NCBI RefSeq assembly: GCF_000376565.1
Contig: NZ_BARG01000086.1
Coordinates: forward strand, 37,244 to 101,243
Source of the DNA: Streptomyces hokutonensis
Lineage (GTDB): Bacteria > Actinomycetota > Actinomycetes > Streptomycetales > Streptomycetaceae
Length of the DNA stretch: 64,000 bases
Direction of reading: 5' to 3'
The translations under genes were made by a program, and so were the position numbers. This document shows positions 49,922-59,155 of this stretch, piece by piece. Below the pieces are notes generated by a model that made no database searches, was not told the origin of the DNA, and saw only the letters and a list, made by a program, of their open reading frames with translations. Numbering within the stretch: the first letter of the stretch is position 1; every line of letters starts with the position of its first letter.

Positions 49922-50479
49922 ATGCCCCGGCTCACCGACGCGCGCAAGGAACTGAGGCGCGCTCAGATCACGGAGGCCGCCTTGCGCTGCTTCGGCCGCA
50001 ACGGTCTGGAGCGGACCTCGATCGCCGACATCACCGCCGAGTCCGGTCTCTCGGCCGGCTCCATCTACGCCCACTACCGCGACAAGGCCGACCTGGTGCA
50101 GTCCTCCGCCCGCGAGGTGCTCGCCGAGCGCGCCAAGGTCCTCAGCGAGTACGCCGCGAGCGATACCCCGCCCGACCCCGACGACCTGCTCGGCCGGCTG
50201 ACTGCCGCGATCGATCCCGTGGCCGCCAGGGTCGGCGTGCAGACCTGGGGCGAGGCGACCACCAACCCGGCCATCCGCGGCATCGTCGTCGACATGACCG
50301 ACCGGATGCGCGCGATGCTGCACGACTGCGTCACGGCATGGCTGGTCAAGGTCGAACACCACGAACCGGACCGGGCCCGGGAGAGCGCCGCCCCGATCGC
50401 TCACCGGGTGATGGCGCTCTATCAGGCCCAACTGCTGTACACCGCCTTGCAGTCACCGCCCGAGGAGACAGCGTCATGA
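49922..50479 (+). CDS. TetR-family regulator
   Basis: The 185-residue regulator has the HTH region RRAQITEAALRCFGRNGLERTSIADITAESGLSAGSIYAHYRDKADLVQSSAREVL and a helical ligand domain. The ATG has GGGAGG. Its stop overlaps the aldo/keto reductase start (ATGA), so regulator and enzyme are co-transcribed. The large inverted repeat at 49852 is the probable control site. Confidence 0.9.
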   Translation: MPRLTDARKELRRAQITEAALRCFGRNGLERTSIADITAESGLSAGSIYAHYRDKADLVQSSAREVLAERAKVLSEYAASDTPPDPDDLLGRLTAAIDPVAARVGVQTWGEATTNPAIRGIVVDMTDRMRAMLHDCVTAWLVKVEHHEPDRARESAAPIAHRVMALYQAQLLYTALQSPPEETAS

Positions 50480-51369
50480 CCACTCCGACCGCTTCGTTCG
50501 CCGGCCGGACCGTGTTCCGGATCGGCTATGGCGCGTTGCAGCTCGAGCGCCTTCACGACCGCCGCGGCGAGGCCGTCGCGCTGCTGCGCCGCGCGGTCGA
50601 GTTGGGCGTCGGCCATGTCGACACCGCCGAGTTCTACGGCTTCGGGTTCGCCAACGACGTGATCCGCGAAGCCCTGCGCCCCGAGGACGGCGTCCTGGTG
50701 GTCACGAAGGTCGGCGCCGACCCCAACCCCGGCGGGAATCCGCCGTTGCGTCTGGCGCAGCGGCCCGAGCAGTTGCGCGCGAGTGTCGAGGACAACCTGC
50801 GCGGCCTCGGCGTCGACCGGCTGCCGGTGGTCAACCTCCGCCGCCTGGACTCCGGCCCCGGACTGCGTCCGGAAGGCGACCAAGTGGTCGGCCTCGACGA
50901 CCAGCTCGCGGTGATGACCGCCCTGCGCGACGAAGGCAAGATCGGCGCGATCGGCCTGAGCAGCGTCACCCTCGACGGGCTTCGCCGCGCCCTGCCGGCC
51001 GGTATCGCCTGCGTACAGAACGCCTACAGTCTCGTCTCGCGCGACGACGAGGACATCCTCGAACTGTGCGCGGCCCAGGGCATCGCCTGGGTGCCGTTCT
51101 TCCCGCTCGGCGGGGCCTTTCCGGGCTTGCCCAAAGTGACCGACGAGCCGGCGGTGCAGGCCGTGGCCGAGTCCCTGGGGGCCACGGCCTCCCAGGTCGG
51201 CCTCGCCTGGCTGCTGCACCACGCCCCGAACGTGCTGCTCATCCCCGGCACCGCCGACGCCGCCCACCTCCAGGCCAACATGGCGGTCGGCGAGATCACC
51301 CTGGACACCGCGTCGCTGGCCACCCTCGATGCCGTCGAGTCCCGCTCCAACGACGTCCCCATCGGCTGA
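50476..51369 (+). CDS. aldo/keto reductase
   Basis: The 297-residue (alpha/beta)8 NADPH-dependent oxidoreductase has VGHVDTAEFYGFGFANDVIREAL (catalytic Asp and Tyr), VLVVTKVG (Lys), and the C-terminal LLIPGTADAAHLQANMAV cofactor segment. The active-site His position reads LPVVNLRRLD, where many family members have a xxHxxD/xxxHW pattern. The His may be replaced by Asn. It is translationally coupled to the TetR gene. Confidence 0.88.
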   Translation: MTTPTASFAGRTVFRIGYGALQLERLHDRRGEAVALLRRAVELGVGHVDTAEFYGFGFANDVIREALRPEDGVLVVTKVGADPNPGGNPPLRLAQRPEQLRASVEDNLRGLGVDRLPVVNLRRLDSGPGLRPEGDQVVGLDDQLAVMTALRDEGKIGAIGLSSVTLDGLRRALPAGIACVQNAYSLVSRDDEDILELCAAQGIAWVPFFPLGGAFPGLPKVTDEPAVQAVAESLGATASQVGLAWLLHHAPNVLLIPGTADAAHLQANMAVGEITLDTASLATLDAVESRSNDVPIG

Positions 51370-51471
51370 ACAGGACCCAACACGACCCGGGCCGCGGCCA
51401 CATGCCGGACACCTTGTCCGGACGCCCGGCCCTGCCGGAACACCCTTCCTCACCGGCTCCAAGGACGGATC

Positions 51472-52491
51472 ATGAAAGCCATCATCTACAGCGACAACGG
51501 CGGCCCCGACGTTCTTCGGCTCGTCGACCGTGACCTCCCCACGCCCGGCCCCGGCGAGGTGCGTGTGCGTGTCGCCGTGTCGGGAGTCAACCCGACCGAC
51601 TGGCAGGCCCGTTCAGGCCCCGCCCACCCCAAGCACTTCTCCGAGGTCACCCCTCACCTCGACGGCGCAGGCACGATCGACGCCGTCGGAGAAGGGGTCG
51701 ATCAGAGCCGGGTCGGCCGGCGGGTCTGGCTGTTCATGGCCGCCGCGGGTCGATCCACCGGTACCGCCGCCGAGTTCACCGTCGTGCCCGCCGACCTGGC
51801 CGTGCCGCTGCCTGACGACATCGGGTTCGATATCGGTGCCTCACTCGGCGTCCCCGCGCTCACCGCGCACCGCGCGCTCACCGTCGCCGAGGACGGGCCA
51901 CGCCGTCTGCGGCCCGGGGCTCTCGACGGCCAGGTGGTGCTCGCCGCAGGTGGAGCCGGGGCGGTAGGGCACGCGGTGATCCAGCTCGCCCGATGGGCCG
52001 GAGCCACCGTGATCACCACGGTCAGCGGCCCGGAGAAGGCCCGGCTGGCCACCGCGGCAGGGGCCCATCACGTGATCAACTATCGCGAGGGCGACCCGGC
52101 CGCCGAGATCCGCAAGGCCGCCCCGGACGGTGTCGACATCGTTGCCGAAGTGGCGCTGGGCGCGAACCTCGCACTGGACCTGGCCGTGCTGCGGACCTGC
52201 GGCACGATCGCCACCTACGCCAACGACGGTGGCAAGCCCGTCGAGTTGAACGTGCTGCAGAACATGGTGCTCAACACGCGCTTCCAATTCCTGGTGCTCT
52301 ACACGGCCGGACCGCAGGCGCGCGCCGCAGCCGCCGAGGACGTCGCTGCGGCGGTCCAAGACGGCGCCCTGCCGGTCGGCGAGGAGCACGGCCTGCCGCT
52401 GGTCCGCTTCCCACTCGACCGCACCGCCGACGCGCACCGGGCGGTGGAGAACGGCGCAGTCGGCAAGGTCTTGGTGGACGTCCTGTCGTGA
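51472..52491 (+). CDS. zinc-independent quinone oxidoreductase (MDR/QOR family)
   Basis: The 339-residue NADPH-dependent MDR enzyme has a GroES-like N-domain (SGVNPTDWQARSGPAHP ... PHLDGAGTIDAVGEGVD), a Rossmann motif AAGGAGAVGHAVIQLARWAGATVITT and ATAGAHHVINYREGDPAAEI. No zinc-binding Cys set is present, as in quinone oxidoreductases. It follows the aldo/keto reductase by 102 nt and may belong to the same TetR-controlled quinone/aldehyde detoxification unit. Confidence 0.9.
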   Translation: MKAIIYSDNGGPDVLRLVDRDLPTPGPGEVRVRVAVSGVNPTDWQARSGPAHPKHFSEVTPHLDGAGTIDAVGEGVDQSRVGRRVWLFMAAAGRSTGTAAEFTVVPADLAVPLPDDIGFDIGASLGVPALTAHRALTVAEDGPRRLRPGALDGQVVLAAGGAGAVGHAVIQLARWAGATVITTVSGPEKARLATAAGAHHVINYREGDPAAEIRKAAPDGVDIVAEVALGANLALDLAVLRTCGTIATYANDGGKPVELNVLQNMVLNTRFQFLVLYTAGPQARAAAAEDVAAAVQDGALPVGEEHGLPLVRFPLDRTADAHRAVENGAVGKVLVDVLS

Positions 52492-52539
52492 TGCCTGGCC
52501 TGTCGGTCGGGGGTTGCTGGGACCCTCCGAAAACGCCGC

Positions 52540-53172
52540 CCGACCACCATCTGGGAGCGCTGGGACAGCCTGCTGCCCGACGGGACGGTCAACCCGAGCG
52601 GGATGACCTCCTTCAACCACTACGCCCTCGGCGCCGTCGCCTACTGGCTGCACGGCACGGTCGCCGGACTCGCCCCCACGGAGCCCGGCTACCGCCGCCT
52701 GAGGGTGGAGCCGCGACCGGGCGGCGGCCTCACCCACGCGAGGGCGAGACTGCACACGCCGTACGGTCTTGCGGAGGTGTCCTGGACCTTGGACGGTACG
52801 GAGCTGACGGTCGACGCGCTCGTGCCGCCGAACACGACCGCCGAGGTCGTCCTGCCGGACAGCGGCGGCGACGCCGTCGAGGTCGGATCGGGCCGGTACA
52901 GATGGACGGTTCCGTACGCGTCGGCGGATGCCGAACTGGCCCCGCTGTCCGTCGACATGAGCATCGACGCCCTGCTGGACCGCGAAGAGGCCGCCCGCGT
53001 CTTCAAGGACCTGTTGATCGCGTACATCCCGGAGGCCACCGCCTTCATCGACAGCGGGTCAGGTGCTCCGGCCGGCACGACTGTGCGGGCGATCGCGGGG
53101 ATGATCCCTGACGGCGAGACCTTCCTGTCCGACCTGGAAGCGAGGTTCGCCGAGCTTGAGGACCGCGTCTGA
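52540..53172 (+). pseudogene. C-terminal remnant of a GH78 alpha-L-rhamnosidase
   Basis: Starting at about 52540 the frame reads TTIWERWDSLLPDGTVNPSGMTSFNHYALGAVAYWLHGTVAGLAP, a hallmark of the GH78 catalytic domain C-terminus. The rhamnosidase C-terminal beta domain follows (RRLRVEPRPGGGLTHARARLHTPYGLAEVSWTLDGTELTVDALVPPNTTAEVVLP) and the stop is at 53172. The preceding 700 or more residues, including the catalytic acids, are absent; the quinone oxidoreductase ends only 49 nt upstream. The remaining reading frame is open, so the truncation is fairly recent. Confidence 0.85.
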
Positions 53173-53368
53173 TGGGCGTGTTCCCAGGGCCTGGCGGCAC
53201 ACCCCGTCTGCTCTACGACGTCAGGCACGCTCCCTCATTGTCTGCCGCAACGGCGTGGGAGCCTTCCCCATGAACGCCGTCGAGGCCGTCCCGCGCGCTG
53301 CTCTGGCGCGGGCAGGAGACGTCGTGGCGGGGATTCCTCCGACGCGGTCAGGTTGTCCGCCGGTGAGG

Positions 53369-54154
53369 TCATCCCGCCACGACCGCCATCCGGTGGCTGA
53401 TCTCGCCTGCTGTGGCGAGTACCTTCTGGGCGATCTCCGTTTCGGCCTCCGGGCGGATCCGGGAGGCGAGGGCGGCGATGCCGACCGCCGCGACCACCTG
53501 CTGGTCGGCGTCCCGGATCGGTGCGGAGATGCCCACCACGTCGGAGTCGAGTTCGCTGCGGGTCACTGAGTAACCGAGGCGGCGGATCCGGGCCAGGCGT
53601 TCCAACAGGGCGTCGACGTCGGTGAGGGTGGCCGGGGTGAAGCGGCGCAGTTCGGCGGACTCCAACAGCCGGCGGGCCTCGTCGTCCGGGCTCCAGGCGA
53701 GCAGAACGAGGGCGGAGGCGCCGGCGTTGATCGGCAGGGCGCTGCCGCGCTCGTAGGAGATCCGTACGGCGCGGGTGCTCTCCGCGCGGTCCACGCAGAC
53801 CACGAGGTTCCCGGTGCGCCGGGTCAGCAGCACGGTCTCGTGCACGTCCTCGGCGAGCGCCTGCATCGACGGCAGCGCGACCTCGGACAGGCCGTAGCTG
53901 CGGCGGGCCAGCCGGGCGATCTCCAGTACGCGCAGGCCGAGCCGGAAGCCGCCGCCGGGAGCTTCTTCGAGGAAGCGCCCGGCGACGAGGCTCTGCAGGT
54001 AACGGTAGGCGGTGGAGCGTGCCACGCCGAGGCGCTCGGCGACAGCGGATCCGGAGACGACGAGCTGGATGTCGTCGAACATGGTCAGGATGTCGAGCGC
54101 GCGGTCGGCCGTGGAGTTGCGGTCCCGGTAATTGGAGGACGTATCTCCTGACAT
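53369..54154 (-). CDS. IclR-family regulator of cassette B
   Basis: The 261-residue regulator is nearly identical in its HTH and effector domains to the one at 23798 (STADRALDILTMFDDIQLVVSGSAVAERLGVARSTAYRYLQSLV). It is the last gene of the duplicated minus-strand cassette. The shared HTH means both regulators probably recognise the same GTGTCCTRT-type sites. The 195 bp between this gene and the GH78 remnant hold nothing I can name. Confidence 0.9.
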   Translation of the reverse strand: MSGDTSSNYRDRNSTADRALDILTMFDDIQLVVSGSAVAERLGVARSTAYRYLQSLVAGRFLEEAPGGGFRLGLRVLEIARLARRSYGLSEVALPSMQALAEDVHETVLLTRRTGNLVVCVDRAESTRAVRISYERGSALPINAGASALVLLAWSPDDEARRLLESAELRRFTPATLTDVDALLERLARIRRLGYSVTRSELDSDVVGISAPIRDADQQVVAAVGIAALASRIRPEAETEIAQKVLATAGEISHRMAVVAG

Positions 54155-54219
54155 GCGAGACGCTGCAGCGGGCGGGCCAGGGCCGGGGGAGGCCGCGCCC
54201 GGCTGCCCGCTTGGCCTGT

Positions 54220-55059
54220 CTACAGCCGGTCCTTGACGACGGTGTTGCGCAGTTCTCCGATGCCCTCGACCGTGGTGACGAGTTCCTGCCCCGGCCGCAG
54301 GAACACCTTCGGGTCGCGGCCGGCGCCCACTCCTCCCGGGGTCCCGGTGAGGATCAGGTCGCCGGGCAGCAGCGTGATGATGGTGCTGATGTAGGCGATG
54401 GTGTGGGCCACGTCGAAGAGCAGGTCGGCGGTGTTGGATTTCTGCATGGTGTGGCCGTCGACGCTGCAGGAGATGGTCAGTTCCGAGGCGCCGGGCGGGA
54501 GTTCGTCGGGGGTGACGAGAGCGGGCCCGACCGGAGTGGTGGCCTCGAAGGTCTTGCCGGAGAGGAACTCGCGGGTGCGGTGCTGCCAGTCTCGTACGGT
54601 GACGTCGTTGGCGACGGTGTAGCCGGCGACGTGATCCAGGGCCCGCTCACGCGGCACATTGCGGCCGGGGCGTCCGACGACGACCCCCAATTCGGCCTCC
54701 CAGTCGAGGTCGTCGCTGATCGGCGGCATGTGGATGTCGTCGTGTGCGCCGATCAGGGAACCGTCGAACTTGGCGAACAGGGTCGGATGCGCGGGGGTCG
54801 GGCGGCCCATCTCCTTGATGTGGGTGGCGTAGTTGAGGCCCAGGCAGATGATCTTGTTGGGGTGGGGGACGAGCGGGGCGAGGGACGCCTCGGCCAGGGG
54901 CAGTCGTTCGCCGTCCGCTGAGCCGGCCCGTTCCTGCCAGTCGTCGCCGGAGGCGAGCAGGGCGCGGATGTCGGAGTAGGGCAGCAGTACCAGTTCGTCG
55001 CCTTCCTGCCGGGCGGCGGCGGTCCGGTGGTCGGCGACACGGACGGTGCTGAGTCTCAT
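54220..55059 (-). CDS. fumarylacetoacetate hydrolase-family protein, cassette B
   Basis: The 279-residue paralogue of the protein at 24629 has the same metal-site pattern (DWEAELGVVVGRPG, YTVANDVTVRDW) and LPGDLILTGTPGGVGAGRDPKVFLRPGQ. A variable segment near residue 12 is shorter. The ATG at 55059 overlaps the monooxygenase stop as ATGA; the longer upstream reading is an artefact. Probably hydrolyses the ring-cleavage product of this cassette. Confidence 0.9.
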   Translation of the reverse strand: MRLSTVRVADHRTAAARQEGDELVLLPYSDIRALLASGDDWQERAGSADGERLPLAEASLAPLVPHPNKIICLGLNYATHIKEMGRPTPAHPTLFAKFDGSLIGAHDDIHMPPISDDLDWEAELGVVVGRPGRNVPRERALDHVAGYTVANDVTVRDWQHRTREFLSGKTFEATTPVGPALVTPDELPPGASELTISCSVDGHTMQKSNTADLLFDVAHTIAYISTIITLLPGDLILTGTPGGVGAGRDPKVFLRPGQELVTTVEGIGELRNTVVKDRL

Positions 55060-56747
55060 CGGGGTACTCCTGGGGATTCGTGCTGGATCTCGGGGACCGG
55101 CTCGGGGGCGGGGGTGGACGGCATGCCGGGCACGGTCGGGCTGTCGGCGCTGAAGTGCCCGAGCTTGCCGCCGACGTATGCGGCCTGGTCGGGGGTGAAC
55201 ACGGCGGCCACCAGACGGTCGGGACGCACGAGCACGAAGCATCCGGTCAGTCGGGTGAAGAGGGCGTCCAGCCGGCCGTCGGCGTCGGCGATCCCCGTCC
55301 GGCCGGCACGGTCACGCGGTGCGTGGTCGTCCAGGAAGACGTCCACCGCGGCGGACTCCGGGAGGCCGCCCCGTGCGGCGGCGGCCCAGTCGGCGTCGGT
55401 CACATCGATCCCGAGGAGGCTCCAGCCCTGTCCGAGGACGGAGTCGAGCCGGGTGGGACGGTGGTGCGGTCCGTGCAGCACCCGGGGCTGTGGCAGCATC
55501 GCGCCGACGAGCTCACGTCCCCGGCAGTCGGAAGGGACGACGGCGCCCGCCCGTACCCGGGCGTCGGGGCGGTAGCGCATCTCGGTGAGATAGCGGCGTC
55601 CCGGCGGGATGCGCATGGCCGTGCGCACCAGCACATCGCGGAGCAGGGCGCGGGGGCGGCTGGTGGTCATGACGATCCGGCCGAGCCGTACGGAGAGGTC
55701 GATCACGGCCCGGGCGTGGGGGCGCCGTTCGGTGTCGTAGGTGTCGAGCAGCGCGTCGCCGGCCCGTCCCGCCATGACCTCGGCGACCTTCCAGCACAGG
55801 TTGGCCGCGTCCCGGACACCGGAGTTGAGGCCCTGGCCGGCGAACGGCGGCATCATGTGCGCGGCGTCGCCGAGCAGGAAGCAGCGGCCGTCGCGCAGGC
55901 GGTCGGCCAGCAGTGCGTGGAAGCTGTAGGCGACCGCGCGTTCGACCTGCGCTGCCGTGATCTCCCGGTACGGCCGCAGGAGTTGGCGCACCAGTGTGAA
56001 CGGGGGAGGGGCGCCCGCTTCGCACTCACCCGGCTTCAGGCGGAACTCGTAGCGGCAACGGCCCTCCCGCCCGGCAACGATGACGACGGGTCGCTCCGGG
56101 TCGCCGTGGTGCATGCCGTAGCGCTGGTCGTGTGTGTCCTGGAGGGTGTCGACCACCAGCCACACGTCCGGGAAGCTTCGCCCTTGCATGGGGATGGACA
56201 GCAGGTCGCGTACGGTGCTGCGGCCGCCGTCGCAGCCGAGGACGTACCGGACGTCCAGTTCCTCGACCGGCCCGTCCTGGCCGCCTGTTCGCAACGACGC
56301 GCGCACCCGGTCGGGGTGCTGGGTGAGGAGGGCCGTCAGCCGGGTGTCGAAGCGGACGTCGACGCTGGGGTGGCGTCGCAGTTGCTCACGCAGCACGCGC
56401 TCCAGGTCGGGCTGGGCGAACGGGTTCTTGAACGGATGGCCGAAACGCTGGTCGCCGGTGCCCCGGGCGTGCAGGAGAGTCCGACCGCCGATGCCGAAGT
56501 ACCTCGTCCCGGTGCCCGGCACGAGGATCGGGTAGACCGCTTCGTCGAGGCCGTCGGCCGACTGGAGCGTGCGCAGCGACTCGTCGTCGAGGCTGATCGC
56601 CTTGGCGTCGTCGCTGGTGGTGGCGTTGCGTTCCACCAGCAGCACCCGTACGCCCCGCGAGCCCAGGAGATGGGCGGCCGTCAGCCCGGTCGGGCCGGCG
56701 CCGACGATGAGTACATCGGGCCACGTCGCCGGTGGTGGGTGCGTCAT
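55056..56747 (-). CDS. FAD-dependent aromatic hydroxylase, cassette B (full length)
   Basis: The 563-residue group A monooxygenase has GAGPTG at 16-21, AKAISLDDESLRTLQ, the complete substrate/FAD segment RGTGDQRFGHPFKNPFAQPDLERVLREQL, VLGCDGGRSTVRDLL and LLGDAAHMMPPFAGQGLNSG. A thioredoxin-like C-terminal domain follows. It is the intact counterpart of the shortened protein at 25474. It lies 28 nt downstream of the VOC gene and overlaps the FAH gene. Confidence 0.92.
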   Translation of the reverse strand: MTHPPPATWPDVLIVGAGPTGLTAAHLLGSRGVRVLLVERNATTSDDAKAISLDDESLRTLQSADGLDEAVYPILVPGTGTRYFGIGGRTLLHARGTGDQRFGHPFKNPFAQPDLERVLREQLRRHPSVDVRFDTRLTALLTQHPDRVRASLRTGGQDGPVEELDVRYVLGCDGGRSTVRDLLSIPMQGRSFPDVWLVVDTLQDTHDQRYGMHHGDPERPVVIVAGREGRCRYEFRLKPGECEAGAPPPFTLVRQLLRPYREITAAQVERAVAYSFHALLADRLRDGRCFLLGDAAHMMPPFAGQGLNSGVRDAANLCWKVAEVMAGRAGDALLDTYDTERRPHARAVIDLSVRLGRIVMTTSRPRALLRDVLVRTAMRIPPGRRYLTEMRYRPDARVRAGAVVPSDCRGRELVGAMLPQPRVLHGPHHRPTRLDSVLGQGWSLLGIDVTDADWAAAARGGLPESAAVDVFLDDHAPRDRAGRTGIADADGRLDALFTRLTGCFVLVRPDRLVAAVFTPDQAAYVGGKLGHFSADSPTVPGMPSTPAPEPVPEIQHESPGVPR

Positions 56748-56775
56748 GAAGGGCCTTCCGTCGTCGGATCGCTGG

Positions 56776-57270
56776 TTACTGGACCGGCTGGTAGGCGGGG
56801 CCGCCCTCGGTCAGCAGCCGTTGGGCCTCGGCGAGCACGTCCGCCGGGTCCTGGTCGAGGTCGATGGTCTTGCGGAACGGCTGGCGCACATCGCGTTCGA
56901 TGCGCAGGTAGACCTCGTTGCGGTTGCCCTCGGGGTCGAAGAAGTAGATCCCGATCGCGTTGCCGTGGGTCACTTCCTGCTGGACCTCGATCCCTTCGGC
57001 GCGGAACCGGTGGTGGAAGTCGATGATCGTCTCGAGGGAGTCGACGCGCCACGACACCTGGTGGGTGAGCTTGGCGCCGGGAGGGGCGGTGCGGCCCCGC
57101 TGGAGGACGAACTCGTGATGCTCCAGCTCGGGGCGCGAGGAGAAGAACACGATGCCCCGCTCCTCGTCCTCGTCGGTGACGGTCAGTCCCAGGACGCGGG
57201 AGTAGAAGTCGCGCATCGTCTCCAGGTCGTCGACCCAGAAGCCGGTGTGACCAAGTCCCGTAATGGCCAT
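56776..57270 (-). CDS. VOC-family extradiol dioxygenase-like protein, cassette B
   Basis: The 164-residue protein is almost identical to 27069. Metal ligands by alignment are His8, His70 and Glu119. It is the first gene of cassette B, with AAGGAG 8 nt before the ATG. Together with the FAD hydroxylase and FAH hydrolase it forms a minimal hydroxylate-cleave-hydrolyse module. Confidence 0.9.
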   Translation of the reverse strand: MAITGLGHTGFWVDDLETMRDFYSRVLGLTVTDEDEERGIVFFSSRPELEHHEFVLQRGRTAPPGAKLTHQVSWRVDSLETIIDFHHRFRAEGIEVQQEVTHGNAIGIYFFDPEGNRNEVYLRIERDVRQPFRKTIDLDQDPADVLAEAQRLLTEGGPAYQPVQ

Positions 57271-57307
57271 GCTCGTGTCTCCTTAATCAGGATTCCAGTT
57301 TCGTTTA

Positions 57308-57342
57308 ACAGGACACTAGGGCGCTGGGTATCTCGACGTCAA
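57308..57342 (-). promoter_or_regulatory. promoter and AGTGTCCTGT motif of cassette B
   Basis: On the minus strand TTGACG (57342-57337) and TAGTGT (57318-57313) are 18 bp apart. The motif AGTGTCCTGT (57317-57308) overlaps the -10. The same AGTGTCCT(A/G)T lies upstream of cassette A, so it is the best shared operator candidate for the two IclR paralogues. Confidence 0.55.
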
Positions 57343-57493
57343 CAGGAAATTGCTCGACTCCCGCCCCTTGACGATTCAAGCAGTGCAGGTGCAGCGTCCT
57401 GTCGTACGCAACAAAGGTCCGAATATGCGGGACAGCTGTCCTGGCTTTGCTGAGCCACCGGGGACCGCCCGCGCCGCCACTGGAGGCAACCCC

Positions 57494-59155
57494 ATGACTC
57501 GTTCCGATGCCGGGAGAACCGCTGCCCCGGCCGCCGCCGAAGGCCCGTCGCCGCTGGGCCGTGCCACCCTGATCGCCGCCTGCCTGGCCATCTGTGCGGC
57601 CCAGATCGGCATCCCGCTCGCGTCCCCGATCATCGGAGTGATCCAGCGGGACTTCGGGGCGTCGGCCGCCGCGCTCGCCTGGATCCCCGCGGCGTTCATC
57701 CTGCCGACGGCCATCCTGGAGCTGAACTTCGGCGTCCTCGGCGACCTCTTCGGACGCAAGCGCCTCCTTGTTCTGGGCGGACTGCTGATCACGGTCGGCT
57801 GTCTGATCGTCGCCACCTCGGGCTCGCTGACCCAGCTCATCGCCGGCCAGGCGATCGCCGGACTCGGAGCCGCCGCGGTCTTCCCCTCGTCGCTGGCGGT
57901 GGTCGTCGCGGGAACCCCGGAGCCCGCCGCCCGCGCCCGGGCCCTGTCGTACTGGGCTCTCAGTCTGGCGTTCGGCGCCATGATCGGGCCGCTGATCAGC
58001 GGGTTCACCGCTGAGCACGCCGACTGGCACTGGGCCTACGTACCGCTCGCAGTACTCGGCCTGGTCACCGCGGCCGTCAGCGCCCGCTGGATCGTCGACT
58101 CCCGCGAGCCGGCCGGGCGCGGACTCGACCGGCCGGGCCAGCTCACGGTCGCCGTGTCTCTGCTGGCACTGCTCTACGCCGTCATCGAGGGCGCCAACGA
58201 CGGCTACACCTCGGCGCACATCGTGCTCGCCTTTGCCATCGCCCTCGCCGCCTTCGTGGGATTCCTCGTCGCGGAGCGGAAGTCGCGGACGCCGATGCTG
58301 CGGCTTGAGCTCTTCCGTATCCCTTCCTTCGCCGCGGCCGCCGCCATCGGACTGCTCGCCATGTTCGGCTTCATCGGCACCGCCTACGCGCTGAGCATCA
58401 AGCTGGAGACCGTCTACCACCTCTCCCCGCTCCAGGCCGCCCTGCCCTTCGCGCTCATCCAGGCGGTCCCCCTGCTGCTCACCCCCGTCCTGCCGAAACT
58501 GCTGCAACGTGTGCACCCCCGGGTACTGCTCGTCGGCGGTCTGCTCGCACTCGCCGCGGGTGAGATCTGGATGGCCCAGCTGGCGGGCGACACCACCGAT
58601 CTGGCGTCGATGGCCGGACCGATCCTGCTGCTGGGGGTCGGCTTCATCACGATGTTCTCCGCGCTGACGGCCGTCGCGGTCGGCACCGTCGACATCCGGC
58701 ACGCCGGTATGGCCAGCGCGGTCACCAGCCTGGTTCGCGAGACCGGGCAGGCGCTGGGCCCCGCGATCGTCAGCGCCGTCGCCCTCGGTACGGCGACCGG
58801 CGCCCTCGCCACGAAGCTCGGCACCGCCCAGCTGCCCGCCCAGGCCAAGGGCGTCGCCAGTGCCGTCAACGCGGACGGGGGCGCGATCGCGGTCGCCAAC
58901 GCCGACCTGGGCGAACTGTCGCGCACACTGGTCCCGCTGGCACGTCAGGCCGTCGAAGAGGGCCTTGATCTCGGCCTGTATGTCTGCGCCGGTGCCAGTC
59001 TGGTGGCCGGACTCATCGCCGTGCTCGCTCTGCGGGGCAGTGCCACCGCAGGCGCGCCGGTCGGCCTGGACCATGAGCAAACGGGCGACACCTCCGTGAC
59101 ACCCGAAGCCGCGGACGCCGCAGCCCCGAGGGCCCAGGCGCTGCCCAGTAACTGA
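57494..59155 (+). CDS. MFS exporter/transporter, DHA2-type, 14 TM
   Basis: The 553-residue membrane protein has about 14 hydrophobic segments, ASAAALAWIPAAFILPTAILELNFGVLGDLFGRKRLLVLGGLLITVG in TM2-3, and AGLGAAAVFPSSLAVVVAGTPEPAARARALSYWALSLAFGAMIGPLISG. It is divergent from the cassette B VOC gene with 223 bp between, so it may be coregulated and carry the pathway substrate or a toxic product. GGAGG lies before the ATG at 57494. Confidence 0.88.
   Translation: MTRSDAGRTAAPAAAEGPSPLGRATLIAACLAICAAQIGIPLASPIIGVIQRDFGASAAALAWIPAAFILPTAILELNFGVLGDLFGRKRLLVLGGLLITVGCLIVATSGSLTQLIAGQAIAGLGAAAVFPSSLAVVVAGTPEPAARARALSYWALSLAFGAMIGPLISGFTAEHADWHWAYVPLAVLGLVTAAVSARWIVDSREPAGRGLDRPGQLTVAVSLLALLYAVIEGANDGYTSAHIVLAFAIALAAFVGFLVAERKSRTPMLRLELFRIPSFAAAAAIGLLAMFGFIGTAYALSIKLETVYHLSPLQAALPFALIQAVPLLLTPVLPKLLQRVHPRVLLVGGLLALAAGEIWMAQLAGDTTDLASMAGPILLLGVGFITMFSALTAVAVGTVDIRHAGMASAVTSLVRETGQALGPAIVSAVALGTATGALATKLGTAQLPAQAKGVASAVNADGGAIAVANADLGELSRTLVPLARQAVEEGLDLGLYVCAGASLVAGLIAVLALRGSATAGAPVGLDHEQTGDTSVTPEAADAAAPRAQALPSN

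Noticed and set aside
52550..52566. CebR-box-like string TGGGAGCGCTGGGA in the GH78 remnant
   Set aside because: The right half does not complete the palindrome, and the bases encode the conserved GH78 motif IWERWD, which explains them.
57285..57297. AATCAGGATTCC upstream of cassette B as a fourth copy of the 24-bp element
   Set aside because: Only about half of the element matches and the TTCC-N7-GGAA half is absent. Cassette B has its own different motif.
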